DNA of 64,000 nucleotides from Rhodococcus sp. HNM0563. GTDB taxonomy: Bacteria; Actinomycetota; Actinomycetes; Mycobacteriales; Mycobacteriaceae. The stretch covers positions 144,515 through 208,514 of the forward strand of contig NZ_JAASAF010000010.1 of assembly GCF_012726195.1 (NCBI RefSeq), written 5' to 3'. Of this stretch, positions 12,023 through 21,800 are shown in pieces. Made by a program: the position numbers and the translations under genes. Under the pieces are notes generated by a model, which was given only the letters and a program-made list of their open reading frames with translations, made no database searches and was not told where the DNA came from. Position 1 is the first letter of the stretch, and every line of letters starts with the position of its first letter.

Positions 12023-13161
12023 GCGGATATCGCGACTCGCTCCAGCGCGCAGCGCTGTACGTCGGCGGATTTCTCGGTCCGTTCGGTGGGGGCCTCGTCG
12101 TGTCGATGCTGCCCGAAATCGGAGAAGACACCGGGGTGTCTGCCGGAGTTGCCGCGACGACGGTCACCGCATACCTGGGCGTGTTCGCCGTGTTCATGTT
12201 GTTCTCCGGAACCCTCGGCTCGCGCTGGGGCCGACTTCGGACTGTCCGCACGGCCTACGTCGTGTACGCGTCGGTCTCGATTGCTGCGGCGCTCGCGCCG
12301 ACATTCTCGCTGTTGATCGGTGCTCGCATGCTGCAGGGCGCGGGAAATGCCTTCACCACACCCCTGCTGCTCGCTGCCCTGGCTGCGATCACTCCACGCA
12401 AGTCCCTCGGACGTGCGCTCGGTTTGTTCGGTGCGATGCAGGCGGCCGGACAGACGACAGCGCCGCTCATCGGCGGGCTCGCTGCGGAGGTGAACTGGCG
12501 GTGGGCGTTCGTCGTGCTCGCAGTCGCTGCGGTCGCCCTCGCTGTGATCGGTCTCCCCGACCGCATGGATGAGACCGAGGAAGGTCCGGCTCGGCTTCGC
12601 GATGCTCTGCGTCCACGAGTGCTGCGAACCGGAGTTGTCGCGCTCCTCGGATTCGGCGCACTCGGCGGACTGGGGTTTCTCCTGGCGTTCCGTGTCGAAG
12701 ACGACTTCGGCCTCTCCCCTGCAGGTCGAGGTGCGCTACTGACAGTGTTCGGCCTGGCGGGGATCCTCACAGCTCGTCCTGTGGGAACACTCATCGACCG
12801 GATCGGCGCTTACCGCTCGGTGCTTATCGGTGCGGTCTCCGGCGCTGCCCTGCTTGTCGCGGCAGGGACGTTGGGAAGCATCGGCGTCATCGCGGCAGTG
12901 TGGTTCGCCGCCGGTATTGCCTCACAGTGCGTTCTGGTCGCCGCGAACGCTGCGGTCCTCGGCGACTCGGGAGGCAACCGCGGTGGCGCGGTTTCGGTGG
13001 TTCTGGCGTTTCGCTTCGGTGGCGCAGCCCTGGCACCCATTGCGCTGACCCCGCTGTACGCTACGCATCCCACAGCATCGTTCGTGGTTCCAGCGATGCT
13101 GCTCGCAGTGCTTGCGCCCCTGATGATGCCGGCCGACCCGGGGCCGGCCGAGGAACGCTGA
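12019..13161 (+). CDS. MFS transporter
   Basis: Integral membrane protein of 380 residues with about 12 hydrophobic segments. The inter-helix sequence SGTLGSRWGRLRTVRTAYV after TM2 fits the MFS loop 2-3 signature. The GTG start overlaps the PAC2 stop, so the two are coupled. The substrate is unknown; the drug/metabolite exporter class is most likely. Confidence 0.88.
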   Translation: MSGYRDSLQRAALYVGGFLGPFGGGLVVSMLPEIGEDTGVSAGVAATTVTAYLGVFAVFMLFSGTLGSRWGRLRTVRTAYVVYASVSIAAALAPTFSLLIGARMLQGAGNAFTTPLLLAALAAITPRKSLGRALGLFGAMQAAGQTTAPLIGGLAAEVNWRWAFVVLAVAAVALAVIGLPDRMDETEEGPARLRDALRPRVLRTGVVALLGFGALGGLGFLLAFRVEDDFGLSPAGRGALLTVFGLAGILTARPVGTLIDRIGAYRSVLIGAVSGAALLVAAGTLGSIGVIAAVWFAAGIASQCVLVAANAAVLGDSGGNRGGAVSVVLAFRFGGAALAPIALTPLYATHPTASFVVPAMLLAVLAPLMMPADPGPAEER

Positions 13162-13360
13162 GCGGCGGGGCCCCTTCTCTGTTGATGGTGAGATTTGTGC
13201 GCAAGGAGGATTATTTCTGTTTATTTAGGTTTTCCGTATAGTTCGGAATATGTTCTGCTGACGACAGTCTGATCTTTGTGATCGAGCGATGGTTCCGCTG
13301 CCGACCCCCGTCGCCCTCATGCTTTGTCTTCGCCTATCCCGGATCCGGGAAGGTCACGAA
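13162..13360. other. Intergenic region with an AT-rich island, no gene seen
   Basis: No coding frame with family features was found. Bases about 13190-13260 are clearly AT-richer than their surroundings and include the inverted repeat TTCCG-N7-CGGAA at 13232-13248. The rest is C-rich. A small RNA or relic is possible but unproven. Confidence 0.4.
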
Positions 13361-13397
13361 GGCTGCCGGGGTCCACTCCCCTGGGAACCCGGCAACC
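13361..13397 (-). terminator. Long GC-rich hairpin just past ribH stop
   Basis: GGCTGCCGGG at 13361-13370 pairs with CCCGGCAACC at 13388-13397 (9 of 10 pairs), with a partly paired loop. It begins 9 nt past the ribH stop on the minus strand and has no U tract. It probably terminates ribH transcription. Confidence 0.45.
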
Positions 13398-13406
13398 CCG
13401 GTGCCG

Positions 13407-13868
13407 CTACTGCCCCGTCGGCAGCGCGCGCAATGCCTTCACGGTCGCGTCGACAGCCCGCGCCGCCTCCGCCCCCTTGGTGACGAAGTGGCGCGTGAAA
13501 TAGTCGACGTGCTCCGAGTGCTCGTGGAAATGGTGCGGGGTGAGCACGACCGAGAAGACCGGAACATCGGTGTCCAGTTGCACCCGCATCAGACCGTCGA
13601 TCACGGCCGTCGCCACGAAATCGTGCCTGTAGATTCCGCCGTCGACGACCAGGCCGGCCGCCACGATCGCGTCGTACCGGCCGGAGCGTGCGAGACGCTG
13701 AGCATGCAGAGGGATCTCGAATGCACCCGGAACCTCGAAGAAATCCAGCGAGTCCTTCGCGTATCCCAGCTCGACGATCTCGTCGGTGAATCCGTCTCTT
13801 GCCTGGTCGACGATAGTGCGATGCCATGTGGCCTGGATGAATGCGATACGGCGCGCGGTGTCACTCAT
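13407..13868 (-). CDS. ribH: 6,7-dimethyl-8-ribityllumazine synthase, type II
   Basis: Lumazine synthase (penultimate step of riboflavin synthesis), 153 residues. The sequence has the RibH2-type landmarks DVPGAFEIPLHAQRLA-like near 40-55, GGIYRHDFVATAVIDGLM and the FSVVLTPHHFHEH segment of the active site. This class forms decamers in Brucella rather than 60-mers. No ribD/E/A neighbours are present, so it is probably a second, stand-alone copy. The ATG at 13866-13868 was chosen because it gives MSDTARRIAFIQATW. Confidence 0.9.
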   Translation of the reverse strand: MSDTARRIAFIQATWHRTIVDQARDGFTDEIVELGYAKDSLDFFEVPGAFEIPLHAQRLARSGRYDAIVAAGLVVDGGIYRHDFVATAVIDGLMRVQLDTDVPVFSVVLTPHHFHEHSEHVDYFTRHFVTKGAEAARAVDATVKALRALPTGQ

Positions 13869-13984
13869 GTCGATGAAGTTAGCGCATGTGCCTACCCCAT
13901 CCTGCGGCTTGTGCCGATGTGATGTGGGTGACAGCACCGTAGATTTCGTTTAACCAGGTATTCCGTCTCGCACAGACTGTTAGT

Positions 13985-15067
13985 GTGACGGATGTGACGC
14001 AACAGGACTCCCCCGATACGCCCGCAGGTGCCGGGCCCAAGCCGGAACGGCCGATCGATATCTACCGCCGCGCGTCGATCTGCCTCGAGGCGTGCTTGCC
14101 CCTGGGGTGGACACTGACCAGCGACCGGCCCCGCTCCCCCGACGCGCCTCAACGATTGGTCGTCACCTCCCCCGAAGGCGAATCGGTGTCGTTCGCGATC
14201 GTCGCCGCCCGAGGGGTACTCAGCGGCGACATCGCGCGCATCACCGCCGAACTCTCCGACTCCGACCGCGGCTTCGTGTGCGCGCACTACCTGTCCGATC
14301 CCGTGCGCCGCCAGCTCGATCAACACGGCATCTCCTACGCAGACGCCACCGGAAATCTCACTCTCGTGGCATCTCGGCCCGCTGTGTGGGTACGCAATCG
14401 CGGAGCCGACTCAGATCCGTGGAGGGGCCCGGGCCGGCCCTCGGGCGTGCTGACCGGAGAGCCGTCCGACCGGGTGGTTCGCGCCCTGGCGGACCACTCC
14501 GGCGAGATGACGGTGCCCGAACTCATCAAGCTCTCCGGCGCGTCCACCGGGGCCACCTACCGCGTGGTCGAGGTGCTTGTCGAGCGCGAGCTCATCCGGC
14601 GCATCCCCCGCGGCGGCATCACCGAAGTGCGATGGGAACAGATGCTGCGTGCCTGGGCGACAGATCGGAAGATGTGCGCAACCCGGCGCTTCGCCGCGCC
14701 GGACGGCCTCGAGATCGTCCGGAACCAACTCTCCGAGCGAATCGACGTCACCTACGCCCTCAGCGGTGTCGGCGCCACCGACTACGCCCAACCCGACGTG
14801 CTCGAGCTGTACGCAGATGATCCCGACGACTTCGCCGGCGCGTTGGGCTTACGTCCCGTGGACCGCGGTGGCGACGTGGTGATCGCGATTCCGTGGTCGT
14901 CTGTGGTGTTCGACCGCATGGATCGCTCGCGACCGCTGCGCGCAGTGGCGCCGTCGCACGTCTACGCAGACCTGCTGTCGGGACCGTTCCGCAACCTGGA
15001 AGCCGCCGAACACGTGCGTGCACACCTGACCTCGAACGAAGGGCATTGGCGTCGCCCCATTCACTGA
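13985..15067 (+). CDS. Unknown protein with winged-helix region
   Basis: A 360-residue protein that I cannot assign to a named family. Residues about 160-205 (PSDRVVRALADHSGEMTV, then SGASTGATYRVVEVL) look like a winged helix-turn-helix. The preceding 150 residues resemble a nuclease-like or AbiEi-like alpha/beta fold, and the C-terminus holds a nucleotidyltransferase-associated-looking domain (SERIDVTYALSGVGATDY). It stands alone between ribH (divergent) and otsB. A DNA-binding regulator is the best guess. GTG start at 13985. Confidence 0.6.
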   Translation: MTDVTQQDSPDTPAGAGPKPERPIDIYRRASICLEACLPLGWTLTSDRPRSPDAPQRLVVTSPEGESVSFAIVAARGVLSGDIARITAELSDSDRGFVCAHYLSDPVRRQLDQHGISYADATGNLTLVASRPAVWVRNRGADSDPWRGPGRPSGVLTGEPSDRVVRALADHSGEMTVPELIKLSGASTGATYRVVEVLVERELIRRIPRGGITEVRWEQMLRAWATDRKMCATRRFAAPDGLEIVRNQLSERIDVTYALSGVGATDYAQPDVLELYADDPDDFAGALGLRPVDRGGDVVIAIPWSSVVFDRMDRSRPLRAVAPSHVYADLLSGPFRNLEAAEHVRAHLTSNEGHWRRPIH

Positions 15068-15132
15068 CCCGCTCGCCGGGGGCCTGTACGGTTCGAAGTG
15101 CCAGCACACGTACAACAGGAGGTTCGGCCGAG

Positions 15133-15948
15133 ATGGAGTCCACGTCGGCGGTCGGGGACCTCCCCTCTGCCCTCGACCCTGCTGCGCTGGCAAGTCGATT
15201 GGGCGAACACAGGCCGGCGGTATTCCTCGACTACGACGGCGTGCTCACCCCCATCGTCGACAAGCCCGACGACGCAGTCCTGTCCGCCACGATGCGCACC
15301 ACTGTCCGTGCACTGGCCGACCGCTGCCCCGTGTGCATCGTCACCGGTCGCGACCGCGCTGTCGTGCAGCAGTTGATGGGCATCGACGATCTCACTGTCG
15401 CGGGAAGTCACGGCTTCGACATCTGGAAGCCCGGCCAGGGCGTGATCTCCCCCGACTCCCTCGGCGACTTCACCGAACTCGTCGCCGACACCACCGCCAC
15501 ACTGCGCGAAGAACTCGCCGACACCGACGGGGTGACCCTCGAACCGAAACGGGCCTCGGTGGCCGTGCACTACCGGAACGCAGGAGCGCAGGCGCGTCAG
15601 CATACTCACGATGTCGTCCACGCGTTGCTCGACGAGTCGCCCGGTCGACTCGAGTTGATTCCCGGGAAAATGGTGTATGAGCTACGGCCGGCAGTCGACT
15701 GGAACAAGGGCAAGGCCGTCCTGCATCTGATCGACGTCCTCGGCCTCGGCTCCCCCGACATCGTCCCGATCTATCTCGGCGACGACATCACGGACGAGGA
15801 CGCGTTCGCTGCGATACGCGGCACGGGAATCGGGATTCTCGTGGGCAGCCCCGACGACCCGGAAATGAAGAATCGGGTCACCACAGCGGAGTTCGGCCTC
15901 GCGTCGGTGGACGACGTGGCACGCTTCCTATCCGAGCTGGGTAGATGA
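15133..15948 (+). CDS. otsB: Trehalose-6-phosphate phosphatase
   Basis: HAD phosphatase converting trehalose-6-phosphate to trehalose. The 271 residues include motif I FLDYDGVLTP at 31-40 (Asp33, Asp35), VTGRDRAVV, GSHGFDIW and the C-terminal GDDITDEDAF. AGGAGG at 15117-15122 precedes the ATG. No OtsA is present here. The GH65 gene starts 41 bp downstream with its own AGGAGG site, which suggests one trehalose-related operon. Confidence 0.95.
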   Translation: MESTSAVGDLPSALDPAALASRLGEHRPAVFLDYDGVLTPIVDKPDDAVLSATMRTTVRALADRCPVCIVTGRDRAVVQQLMGIDDLTVAGSHGFDIWKPGQGVISPDSLGDFTELVADTTATLREELADTDGVTLEPKRASVAVHYRNAGAQARQHTHDVVHALLDESPGRLELIPGKMVYELRPAVDWNKGKAVLHLIDVLGLGSPDIVPIYLGDDITDEDAFAAIRGTGIGILVGSPDDPEMKNRVTTAEFGLASVDDVARFLSELGR

Positions 15949-15989
15949 CGACCATGTAGCCGAACGGTTCGGCCGCCAGGAGGTACTCC

Positions 15990-18449
15990 GTGTACGACCC
16001 CGAGTTCAGCCTCGAGTACGACCGGTTCGATCCCGAGGCGGAGGGCCTGAGGGAATCGATGACCTCCACCGGCAACGGGTACTTCTGTTCCCGCGGCGCC
16101 GCCGAATGGGAGGACACGGGCGAGGTCCACTACCCCGGCACCTACGCGCATCGCTGCTACAACCGCGAGACCACCATCATGGGCGGAAGTCCCGTCCTCA
16201 ACGAGGACCTGGTCAACCTTCCGAACTGGCTCGTTCTCAAACTGCGCATCGACGGCGAGGACGCGATCCGGTTGTCGACCGTCGAGGTGCTCGCCTACCG
16301 GCACGTGTACGACATCCGCACCGCGACGGTCATCCGAGAACTTCGCTTCCGGGACCGGAACGGCCGCGAGACGTCTTTGGCAAGTCGACGTTTCGTCAGC
16401 ATGGCGCATTCGCATCAGGGCGCACTCGAGTGGACACTCACGCCCGAGAACTGGTCCGGCCGCGTCGAGATCGTCTCGGCGATCGACGGTCGTGTGTCGA
16501 ATCGCGCGGTCGCGCGTTATCGCGATCTCGAGGGACGTCACCTCGATCCGGTCACCCCTCGCACCTTCGGTCCTGACACGATCGCATTGAAAGTTCAGAT
16601 CCGGCAGTCGGACATCTACATCGCGCAGGCTGCGCGAACCCGGGTGTTCTCCGGTAACAACACCGAGCCCGTCGATGTCGAGCGCGACCTGTATCAGATG
16701 GAGGACTACATCCAGCAGGTCCTGGCCTTCGAGGTCGCCGAGGGGAGCGCGGTCCGCGTGGAGAAGATCGTGTCGATGTTCACCTCACGTGACGATGCGA
16801 TCACCGAGCCGCTCGCGTCCGCCGGCCGACATGTGTTGCGTTACTCCGATTTCGCCGCGGCCTGGGACGAGCACGCCGCAGCTTGGGAGGAGCTGTGGGA
16901 CATCTGCGATATCCGGCTGCCCAGGGAGCCCCGCACACAGTTGCTGTTGCGCTTGCACGTCGCGCATGTCCTGCAGGTGTGTTCCCGTCACACTTCGCGT
17001 CTGGATGCGGGTGTCCCGGCACGTGGACTCAACGGTGAGGCCTATCGCGGGCATGTCTTCTGGGACGAGCTGTACGTGTATCCGTTTCTGGACCTAAGGA
17101 TCCCGGAGGTCACCAAAGGGCTGATCATGTATCGGTACCGGCGGTTGTCCGAGGCCCAGGCCGCAGCGACCGAGGCCGGGTACCGGGGTGCGATGTACCC
17201 GTGGCAGAGCGGATCCGACGGAACAGAGGAAACCCAGCTCGTCCATCTCAATCCGCTGTCGGGGCTGTGGGATCCGGACCTGAGCCGTCATCAGCGACAC
17301 GTGAGTGCGGCGATCTTCTACAACGTGTGGAGGTACTACCAGGCGACGGACGACTTCGAATTCCTCGCCGACCACGGCGCGGAGATGATGCTCGAGATCA
17401 CGCGGTTCTGGGCATCGATAGCCGAGTACAACCCCGAGCGCGATCGCTACGAGATCCACGGGGTGATGGGGCCCGACGAGTTCCATGAGCGCTATCCCGA
17501 CTCGGACGAGGCCGGGTTGCACAACAACGCATATACGAACGTGATGGTGGCGTGGATCGCCGGAAAGGCGATCGAGGTGCTCGAACTGCTGTCGACGAGC
17601 AGGCAGACGGCGCTGCGAGCAGCACTACGGGTGACCAACGAGGAATTGCAGCGTTGGTCGGAGATGAGCCGGAAGATGTTCGTGCCGTTCCATGACGGCG
17701 TGATCACTCAGTTCGAGGGATACGAGAAACTCGACGAGATCGATTGGGATCATTATCGCGCGGAGTATTCGAACATCCAGAGGATGGACCGGATCCTGCG
17801 TGCCGAGGGGCACGATCCCAATCGCTCCAAGGTGTCGAAACAGGCGGATGCGGTGATGCTGTTCTTCTTGTTCGACGACAACGAATTGCGGCCGATATTC
17901 GACCGGCTCGGCTACGAGTACGACCGTGATCTGGTGCGGCGCACAGTCGAATACTACGACGAACGCACCTCGCACGGTTCCACGCTCAGCTTCGTCGCGT
18001 ACGCGGGTGTCTTGGCAGGGTTCGATCCCGAATCCTCATGGGAACGGTTCAAGGTGGCTCTCGAAAGCGATGTGAGCGACCTGCAGGGCGGTACCACCAA
18101 GGAGGGCATCCACTTGGGGGTGATGGCCGGAACGCTGGATCTGGTGCAACGCTATTTCGTCGGTGCCCGGATCTACGGCGGTGTGCTGGTGTTCCGACCG
18201 CGGTTGATTCCTCATCTCGATGGGGTGTCGTTCTCGATGCGGTATCGGGGCACTCCGCTGCGCGTGCAGATCTCCGGTGAGACGTTGTCGGTGTGTGCGC
18301 AAGTCGAAGGTTTCCGGGTGCCGGTGCGGGTGGCTGTGAACGGAGAGTCTTTGCAACTCGGCCCCGGAGAAACGCACGAGTTCCACATTCCACCGACTCC
18401 CCTGCCGACCGCACAGACATCCCGGCGAGACGAGGAGGCGCGCCCGTGA
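15990..18449 (+). CDS. GH65 glycoside phosphorylase-like enzyme
   Basis: An 819-residue protein with the GH65 layout: N-terminal beta-sandwich (1-270), linker helices, (alpha/alpha)6 catalytic barrel (about 310-690) and C-terminal beta sheet. The presumed general acid is Glu497 in GVMGPDEFHE; the substrate pocket motif RGLNGEAYRGHVFWDEL is at about 345-361; HGSTLSF and TTKEGIHLGVMAGT form the phosphate-binding side. It resembles Rv3401 of M. tuberculosis. Likely substrates are trehalose, trehalose-6-phosphate, maltose or kojibiose, and inverting phosphorolysis would give beta-glucose-1-phosphate. The overlap with the next gene supports that. Start GTG at 15990 after AGGAGG. Confidence 0.9.
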   Translation: MYDPEFSLEYDRFDPEAEGLRESMTSTGNGYFCSRGAAEWEDTGEVHYPGTYAHRCYNRETTIMGGSPVLNEDLVNLPNWLVLKLRIDGEDAIRLSTVEVLAYRHVYDIRTATVIRELRFRDRNGRETSLASRRFVSMAHSHQGALEWTLTPENWSGRVEIVSAIDGRVSNRAVARYRDLEGRHLDPVTPRTFGPDTIALKVQIRQSDIYIAQAARTRVFSGNNTEPVDVERDLYQMEDYIQQVLAFEVAEGSAVRVEKIVSMFTSRDDAITEPLASAGRHVLRYSDFAAAWDEHAAAWEELWDICDIRLPREPRTQLLLRLHVAHVLQVCSRHTSRLDAGVPARGLNGEAYRGHVFWDELYVYPFLDLRIPEVTKGLIMYRYRRLSEAQAAATEAGYRGAMYPWQSGSDGTEETQLVHLNPLSGLWDPDLSRHQRHVSAAIFYNVWRYYQATDDFEFLADHGAEMMLEITRFWASIAEYNPERDRYEIHGVMGPDEFHERYPDSDEAGLHNNAYTNVMVAWIAGKAIEVLELLSTSRQTALRAALRVTNEELQRWSEMSRKMFVPFHDGVITQFEGYEKLDEIDWDHYRAEYSNIQRMDRILRAEGHDPNRSKVSKQADAVMLFFLFDDNELRPIFDRLGYEYDRDLVRRTVEYYDERTSHGSTLSFVAYAGVLAGFDPESSWERFKVALESDVSDLQGGTTKEGIHLGVMAGTLDLVQRYFVGARIYGGVLVFRPRLIPHLDGVSFSMRYRGTPLRVQISGETLSVCAQVEGFRVPVRVAVNGESLQLGPGETHEFHIPPTPLPTAQTSRRDEEARP

Positions 18450-19225
18450 CCGCTGACGTGTCGTCGCGTGCGCCCGGGTTCGCCGGGGTGATTTTCGATG
18501 TCGACGGGGTCCTTGTCGATTCACCGCACGAGCAGGCATGGCGGGAGTCGTTGGCCCAACTCATGACGGGGCCGTGGCGCGATCTGGCCGGGCGTACGAC
18601 GTGGACTCCCGATGCGTTCACCTCGCGGGTGTACCGCGAGGTGTTGTCGGGAAAGCCCCGGCACGAGGGCGCGTTGGCGTGCCTCGAGTACTTCCTGGTC
18701 CCGGATGCCCGACGTCGAGAGCGCGAGTATTCCGAGCGTAAACAGACGATGCTGCTCGAGATGATCGAGGCGGGCCGTTTCGATGCGTACTCCGATGGGG
18801 TCCGGTTCGTGTTGGCGATGCGGTCTGCCGGTATCCCGGTGGCGGCCGCGTCGTCGTCGAAGAACGCACGTCGGTTCCTCCGCGCAATCCGATTGAGGGA
18901 CTTCGGGGCGGGCGACGGGGTGTTGCTCGACGTGTTCGACGCCGACCTGTCGGGCCGCGATTTCGCGCAGGGTAAGCCGGACCCGGAGATCTTTCTCACC
19001 GCGGCATCCGAACTCGGAGTTTCGCCGGCGCGATGCGTGGTCGTCGAAGACGCTGTCAGTGGTGTGCAGGCCGCGAAGGCAGGCACGATGGTCGCGCTGG
19101 GTGTGGCGCGCGCGGGCGACGAGCACGAGTTGGCACAGGCCAGTGCGGATCTTGTCGTGACGTCGCTCGATGAGGTGGATCGTGAGGCATTCGTCGCCGG
19201 ACGGTTGGTGCAGCGCGCACACTGA
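18446..19225 (+). CDS. Beta-phosphoglucomutase-like HAD protein
   Basis: Class-I HAD protein of 259 residues with FDVDGVLVDSPHEQAW near the N-terminus, AASSSKNA motif II and KPDPEIFL plus VVEDAVSGVQAAKAG at the C-terminus, typical of beta-phosphoglucomutase. The GTG start overlaps the GH65 stop (GTGA), so the two are coupled. Together they suggest conversion of a disaccharide to glucose and beta-G1P, then glucose-6-phosphate. The homologous pair in M. tuberculosis is Rv3400-Rv3401. Confidence 0.88.
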   Translation: MTADVSSRAPGFAGVIFDVDGVLVDSPHEQAWRESLAQLMTGPWRDLAGRTTWTPDAFTSRVYREVLSGKPRHEGALACLEYFLVPDARRREREYSERKQTMLLEMIEAGRFDAYSDGVRFVLAMRSAGIPVAAASSSKNARRFLRAIRLRDFGAGDGVLLDVFDADLSGRDFAQGKPDPEIFLTAASELGVSPARCVVVEDAVSGVQAAKAGTMVALGVARAGDEHELAQASADLVVTSLDEVDREAFVAGRLVQRAH

Positions 19226-19235
19226 CACGGTGGGG

Positions 19236-21632
19236 TCAGCGGTCGAGTCCGCGCCAGCGCCAGTCAGCGATCTCGGGCATGTCCTCGCCGTGCTTGCGGA
19301 TGTACTGCTTGTGCCTGATCAGTGTGTTCTTCAGATGTTCGCGCGCGTAGGCGGCCGTCGGGAGGAGGCGTTCGACGCGATCGATGACGTCCAACGCCAG
19401 ATCGAATCGGTCGATTCTGTTGAGCACACACATGTCGAACGGGGTTGTCGTGGTGCCCTCTTCGATGTATCCGCGCACATGGATGTTGTCGTGGTTGTGG
19501 CGGCGGTAGGTGAGCCGGTGGATGAGCCACGGGTATCCGTGGTACGCGAACACGATGGGTGTGTCGGTGGTGAACAGGGCGTCGAAATCGGCATCGGGTA
19601 GTCCGTGCGGGTGCTCTCGATCGTCCTGCAGACGCATCAGGTCTACGACGTTGACCACCCGGATCCGCAGGTCGGGGAACAGTTCGTGAAGGATCTCGAC
19701 GGCGGCGAGAGTTTCCATGGTGGGGACGTCGCCTGCGCAGCCGAGTACGACGTCCGGATCTGCACCGCGGTCGGTACCCGCCCACTCCCAGATCCCGATT
19801 CCTTTGGTGCAGTGCACGATGGCATCGTCGATGGAGAGGTATTGCGGTTGTGGTTGTTTCCCGGCGACGACGACGTTGATGTACTGGCGGGTGCGCAGGC
19901 AGTGGTCGGTGACCGAGAGCAAAGTGTTGGCGTCGGGTGGGAGATAGACGCGGATCACGTCGGACTTCTTGTTGACGACGTGGTCGATGAATCCGGGGTC
20001 CTGGTGGGAGAACCCATTGTGGTCCTGCCGCCACACATGCGAGGTGAGAAGGTAGTTGAGGGACGGTATGGGACGACGCCAGTGGATCCGGTTGGTGGTA
20101 CGAAGCCATTTGGCATGCTGGTTGACCATCGAGTCGACGATGTGCACGAACGCCTCGTAGCAGGAGAACACTCCGTGACGTCCGGTCAGCAGGTACCCCT
20201 CGAGCCAGCCCTGGCACGTGTGCTCCGAGAGGATCTCCATGACCCGGCCGTCGGGTGCGAGATGTTCGTCGGTCGGCAGGATCTCGGCGTTCCAGGCGCG
20301 GTCGGTGGCGTCGAGCACGTCGCCCAGCCGGTTGGAATTGTGTTCGTCGGGAGCGACCATGCGGAAGGTTGTCGGATTGTCGCGCATGACATCCCGGAGG
20401 AAGGTTCCCAGGATTCGTGTGGACTCGGCGAAATCGTATCCGGGGCGATCGACGGTGACCGCGTGGTCGCGGAAATCCGGCAGTGCGAGATCCCGGATCG
20501 CGGGACCGCCATTGGCGTGCGGATTGGCGCTCATGCGTCGAAACCCGACGGGGTTCAGGGCGCGAAGAGCCACCACGGGTGTCCCGTTGTCGTCGAACAG
20601 TTCATCCGGGCGGTAGCTGCGCAGCCACCGTTCGAGAATGTCACGGTGCTCGTCGTCGTCGCGGGCGTGCGCGAACGGCACCTGATGGGCCCGCCAGGTG
20701 CCTTCGATCGGGAGTCCGTCCACCTCGACCGGGCCGGTCCAGCCCTTCGGAGAACGCAGCACGATCATCGGCCAGGAAGGTCGATCACTGCTACCGGACA
20801 GCCGGGCTTCCTGCTGGATCTCGGTGATGCGGTCGAGGCTGCGGTCGAGCGCGTCGGCGAAGTGCCGGTGCATATATTCCGGGTCGTGTCCCGAGACGAT
20901 GATCGGATCGTGCCCGTATCCCCGGAGCAGCGATTCGAGTTCGTCGCCGCCGATGCGGTCGAGCAGCGTGGGGTTGGCGATCTTGTATCCGTTGAGGTGC
21001 AGGATCGGGAGTACGGCGCCGTCGCGGCGAGGATCGACGAATTTGTTGGAATGCCAGCTCGCGGCGAGCGGGCCGGTCTCGGCTTCGCCGTCTCCGATCA
21101 CTGCTGCGACCACGAGGTCTGGGTTGTCGAATGCGGCACCGTAGGCGTGGGAAAGCGCGTATCCGAGCTCTCCGCCCTCGTGGATGGACCCGGGGGTCTC
21201 CGGGGCGACGTGGCTGGGGATGCCGCCGGGAAACGAGAACTGGGTGAACAAGCGGCGCATGCCGGATTCGTCCTGGGAGACGTCGGGGTAGATCTCGCTG
21301 TATGTTCCTTCGAGCCACGCTGCCGCGACCGGTCCGGGCCCACCGTGGCCGGGCCCCATGACATACATCATGTCGAGGTCCCGGGCGAGGATCGCGCGGT
21401 TCAGATGCGCGTAGACGAAATTGAGCCCCGGTGTGGTGCCCCAGTGCCCGAGGAGGCGCGGTTTGATGTGCTCCGCGCGTAGCGGTTCGCGTAGCAGCGG
21501 GTTGTCCATGAGATAGATCTGCCCGACGGACAGGTAATTCGCGGCGCGCCACCACGCGTCGAGGTCGTGGACGTCGTCGTCCGACAACGTGGTGGGTTCG
21601 GTGGAGGTCGGGGGTTCAGCAGAATCGGGCAT
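19236..21632 (-). CDS. xfp: Xylulose-5-phosphate/fructose-6-phosphate phosphoketolase
   Basis: TPP enzyme cleaving xylulose-5-P or fructose-6-P with phosphate to acetyl-phosphate plus an aldose phosphate. The 798-residue length is typical. GHGGPG lies at 95-100, [18 protein letters not shown] near 148-165 and the TPP/Mg motif GDGEAETG at 180-187. The ATG at 21630-21632 gives MPDSAEPP and family-like spacing to the first conserved block. It converges on the trehalose operon with 10 bp between stops. No acetate kinase is nearby, so where acetyl-P goes is unknown. Confidence 0.96.
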   Translation of the reverse strand: MPDSAEPPTSTEPTTLSDDDVHDLDAWWRAANYLSVGQIYLMDNPLLREPLRAEHIKPRLLGHWGTTPGLNFVYAHLNRAILARDLDMMYVMGPGHGGPGPVAAAWLEGTYSEIYPDVSQDESGMRRLFTQFSFPGGIPSHVAPETPGSIHEGGELGYALSHAYGAAFDNPDLVVAAVIGDGEAETGPLAASWHSNKFVDPRRDGAVLPILHLNGYKIANPTLLDRIGGDELESLLRGYGHDPIIVSGHDPEYMHRHFADALDRSLDRITEIQQEARLSGSSDRPSWPMIVLRSPKGWTGPVEVDGLPIEGTWRAHQVPFAHARDDDEHRDILERWLRSYRPDELFDDNGTPVVALRALNPVGFRRMSANPHANGGPAIRDLALPDFRDHAVTVDRPGYDFAESTRILGTFLRDVMRDNPTTFRMVAPDEHNSNRLGDVLDATDRAWNAEILPTDEHLAPDGRVMEILSEHTCQGWLEGYLLTGRHGVFSCYEAFVHIVDSMVNQHAKWLRTTNRIHWRRPIPSLNYLLTSHVWRQDHNGFSHQDPGFIDHVVNKKSDVIRVYLPPDANTLLSVTDHCLRTRQYINVVVAGKQPQPQYLSIDDAIVHCTKGIGIWEWAGTDRGADPDVVLGCAGDVPTMETLAAVEILHELFPDLRIRVVNVVDLMRLQDDREHPHGLPDADFDALFTTDTPIVFAYHGYPWLIHRLTYRRHNHDNIHVRGYIEEGTTTTPFDMCVLNRIDRFDLALDVIDRVERLLPTAAYAREHLKNTLIRHKQYIRKHGEDMPEIADWRWRGLDR

Positions 21633-21744
21633 CTGGATCGGGTTCCTCGTCTCGACAGCGACCGATCGTGATCTTGTGGTGCACGATCGGCTCATGTCCG
21701 TAGCCTCTGCGTGCACGGTACCCACCGCACAGGCGTTGCAATCG

Positions 21745-21775
21745 TCGATCTCGAATTCGGTCGATCTCGAATTCG
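21745..21775. repeat. Tandem 15-bp direct repeat upstream of xfp
   Basis: TCGATCTCGAATTCG occurs at 21745-21759 and 21761-21775, a 16-bp period, each copy centred on the palindrome TCGAATTCGA or near it. It lies about 115 bp upstream of xfp and just past the recombinase stop. It could be an operator or an attachment-like site. Confidence 0.5.
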
Positions 21776-21800
21776 AGGGGGTGACCATGGTCGGAGCGGC

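Noticed and set aside
13325..13410. SAM-I/SAM-IV riboswitch-like string (GGAACCCGGCAACC ... CCGGTGCC)
   Set aside because: The K-turn (GAGGGA) and P1 closure are not found, no gene follows on the plus strand, and part of the string is the end of ribH. The hairpin is better explained as a terminator.
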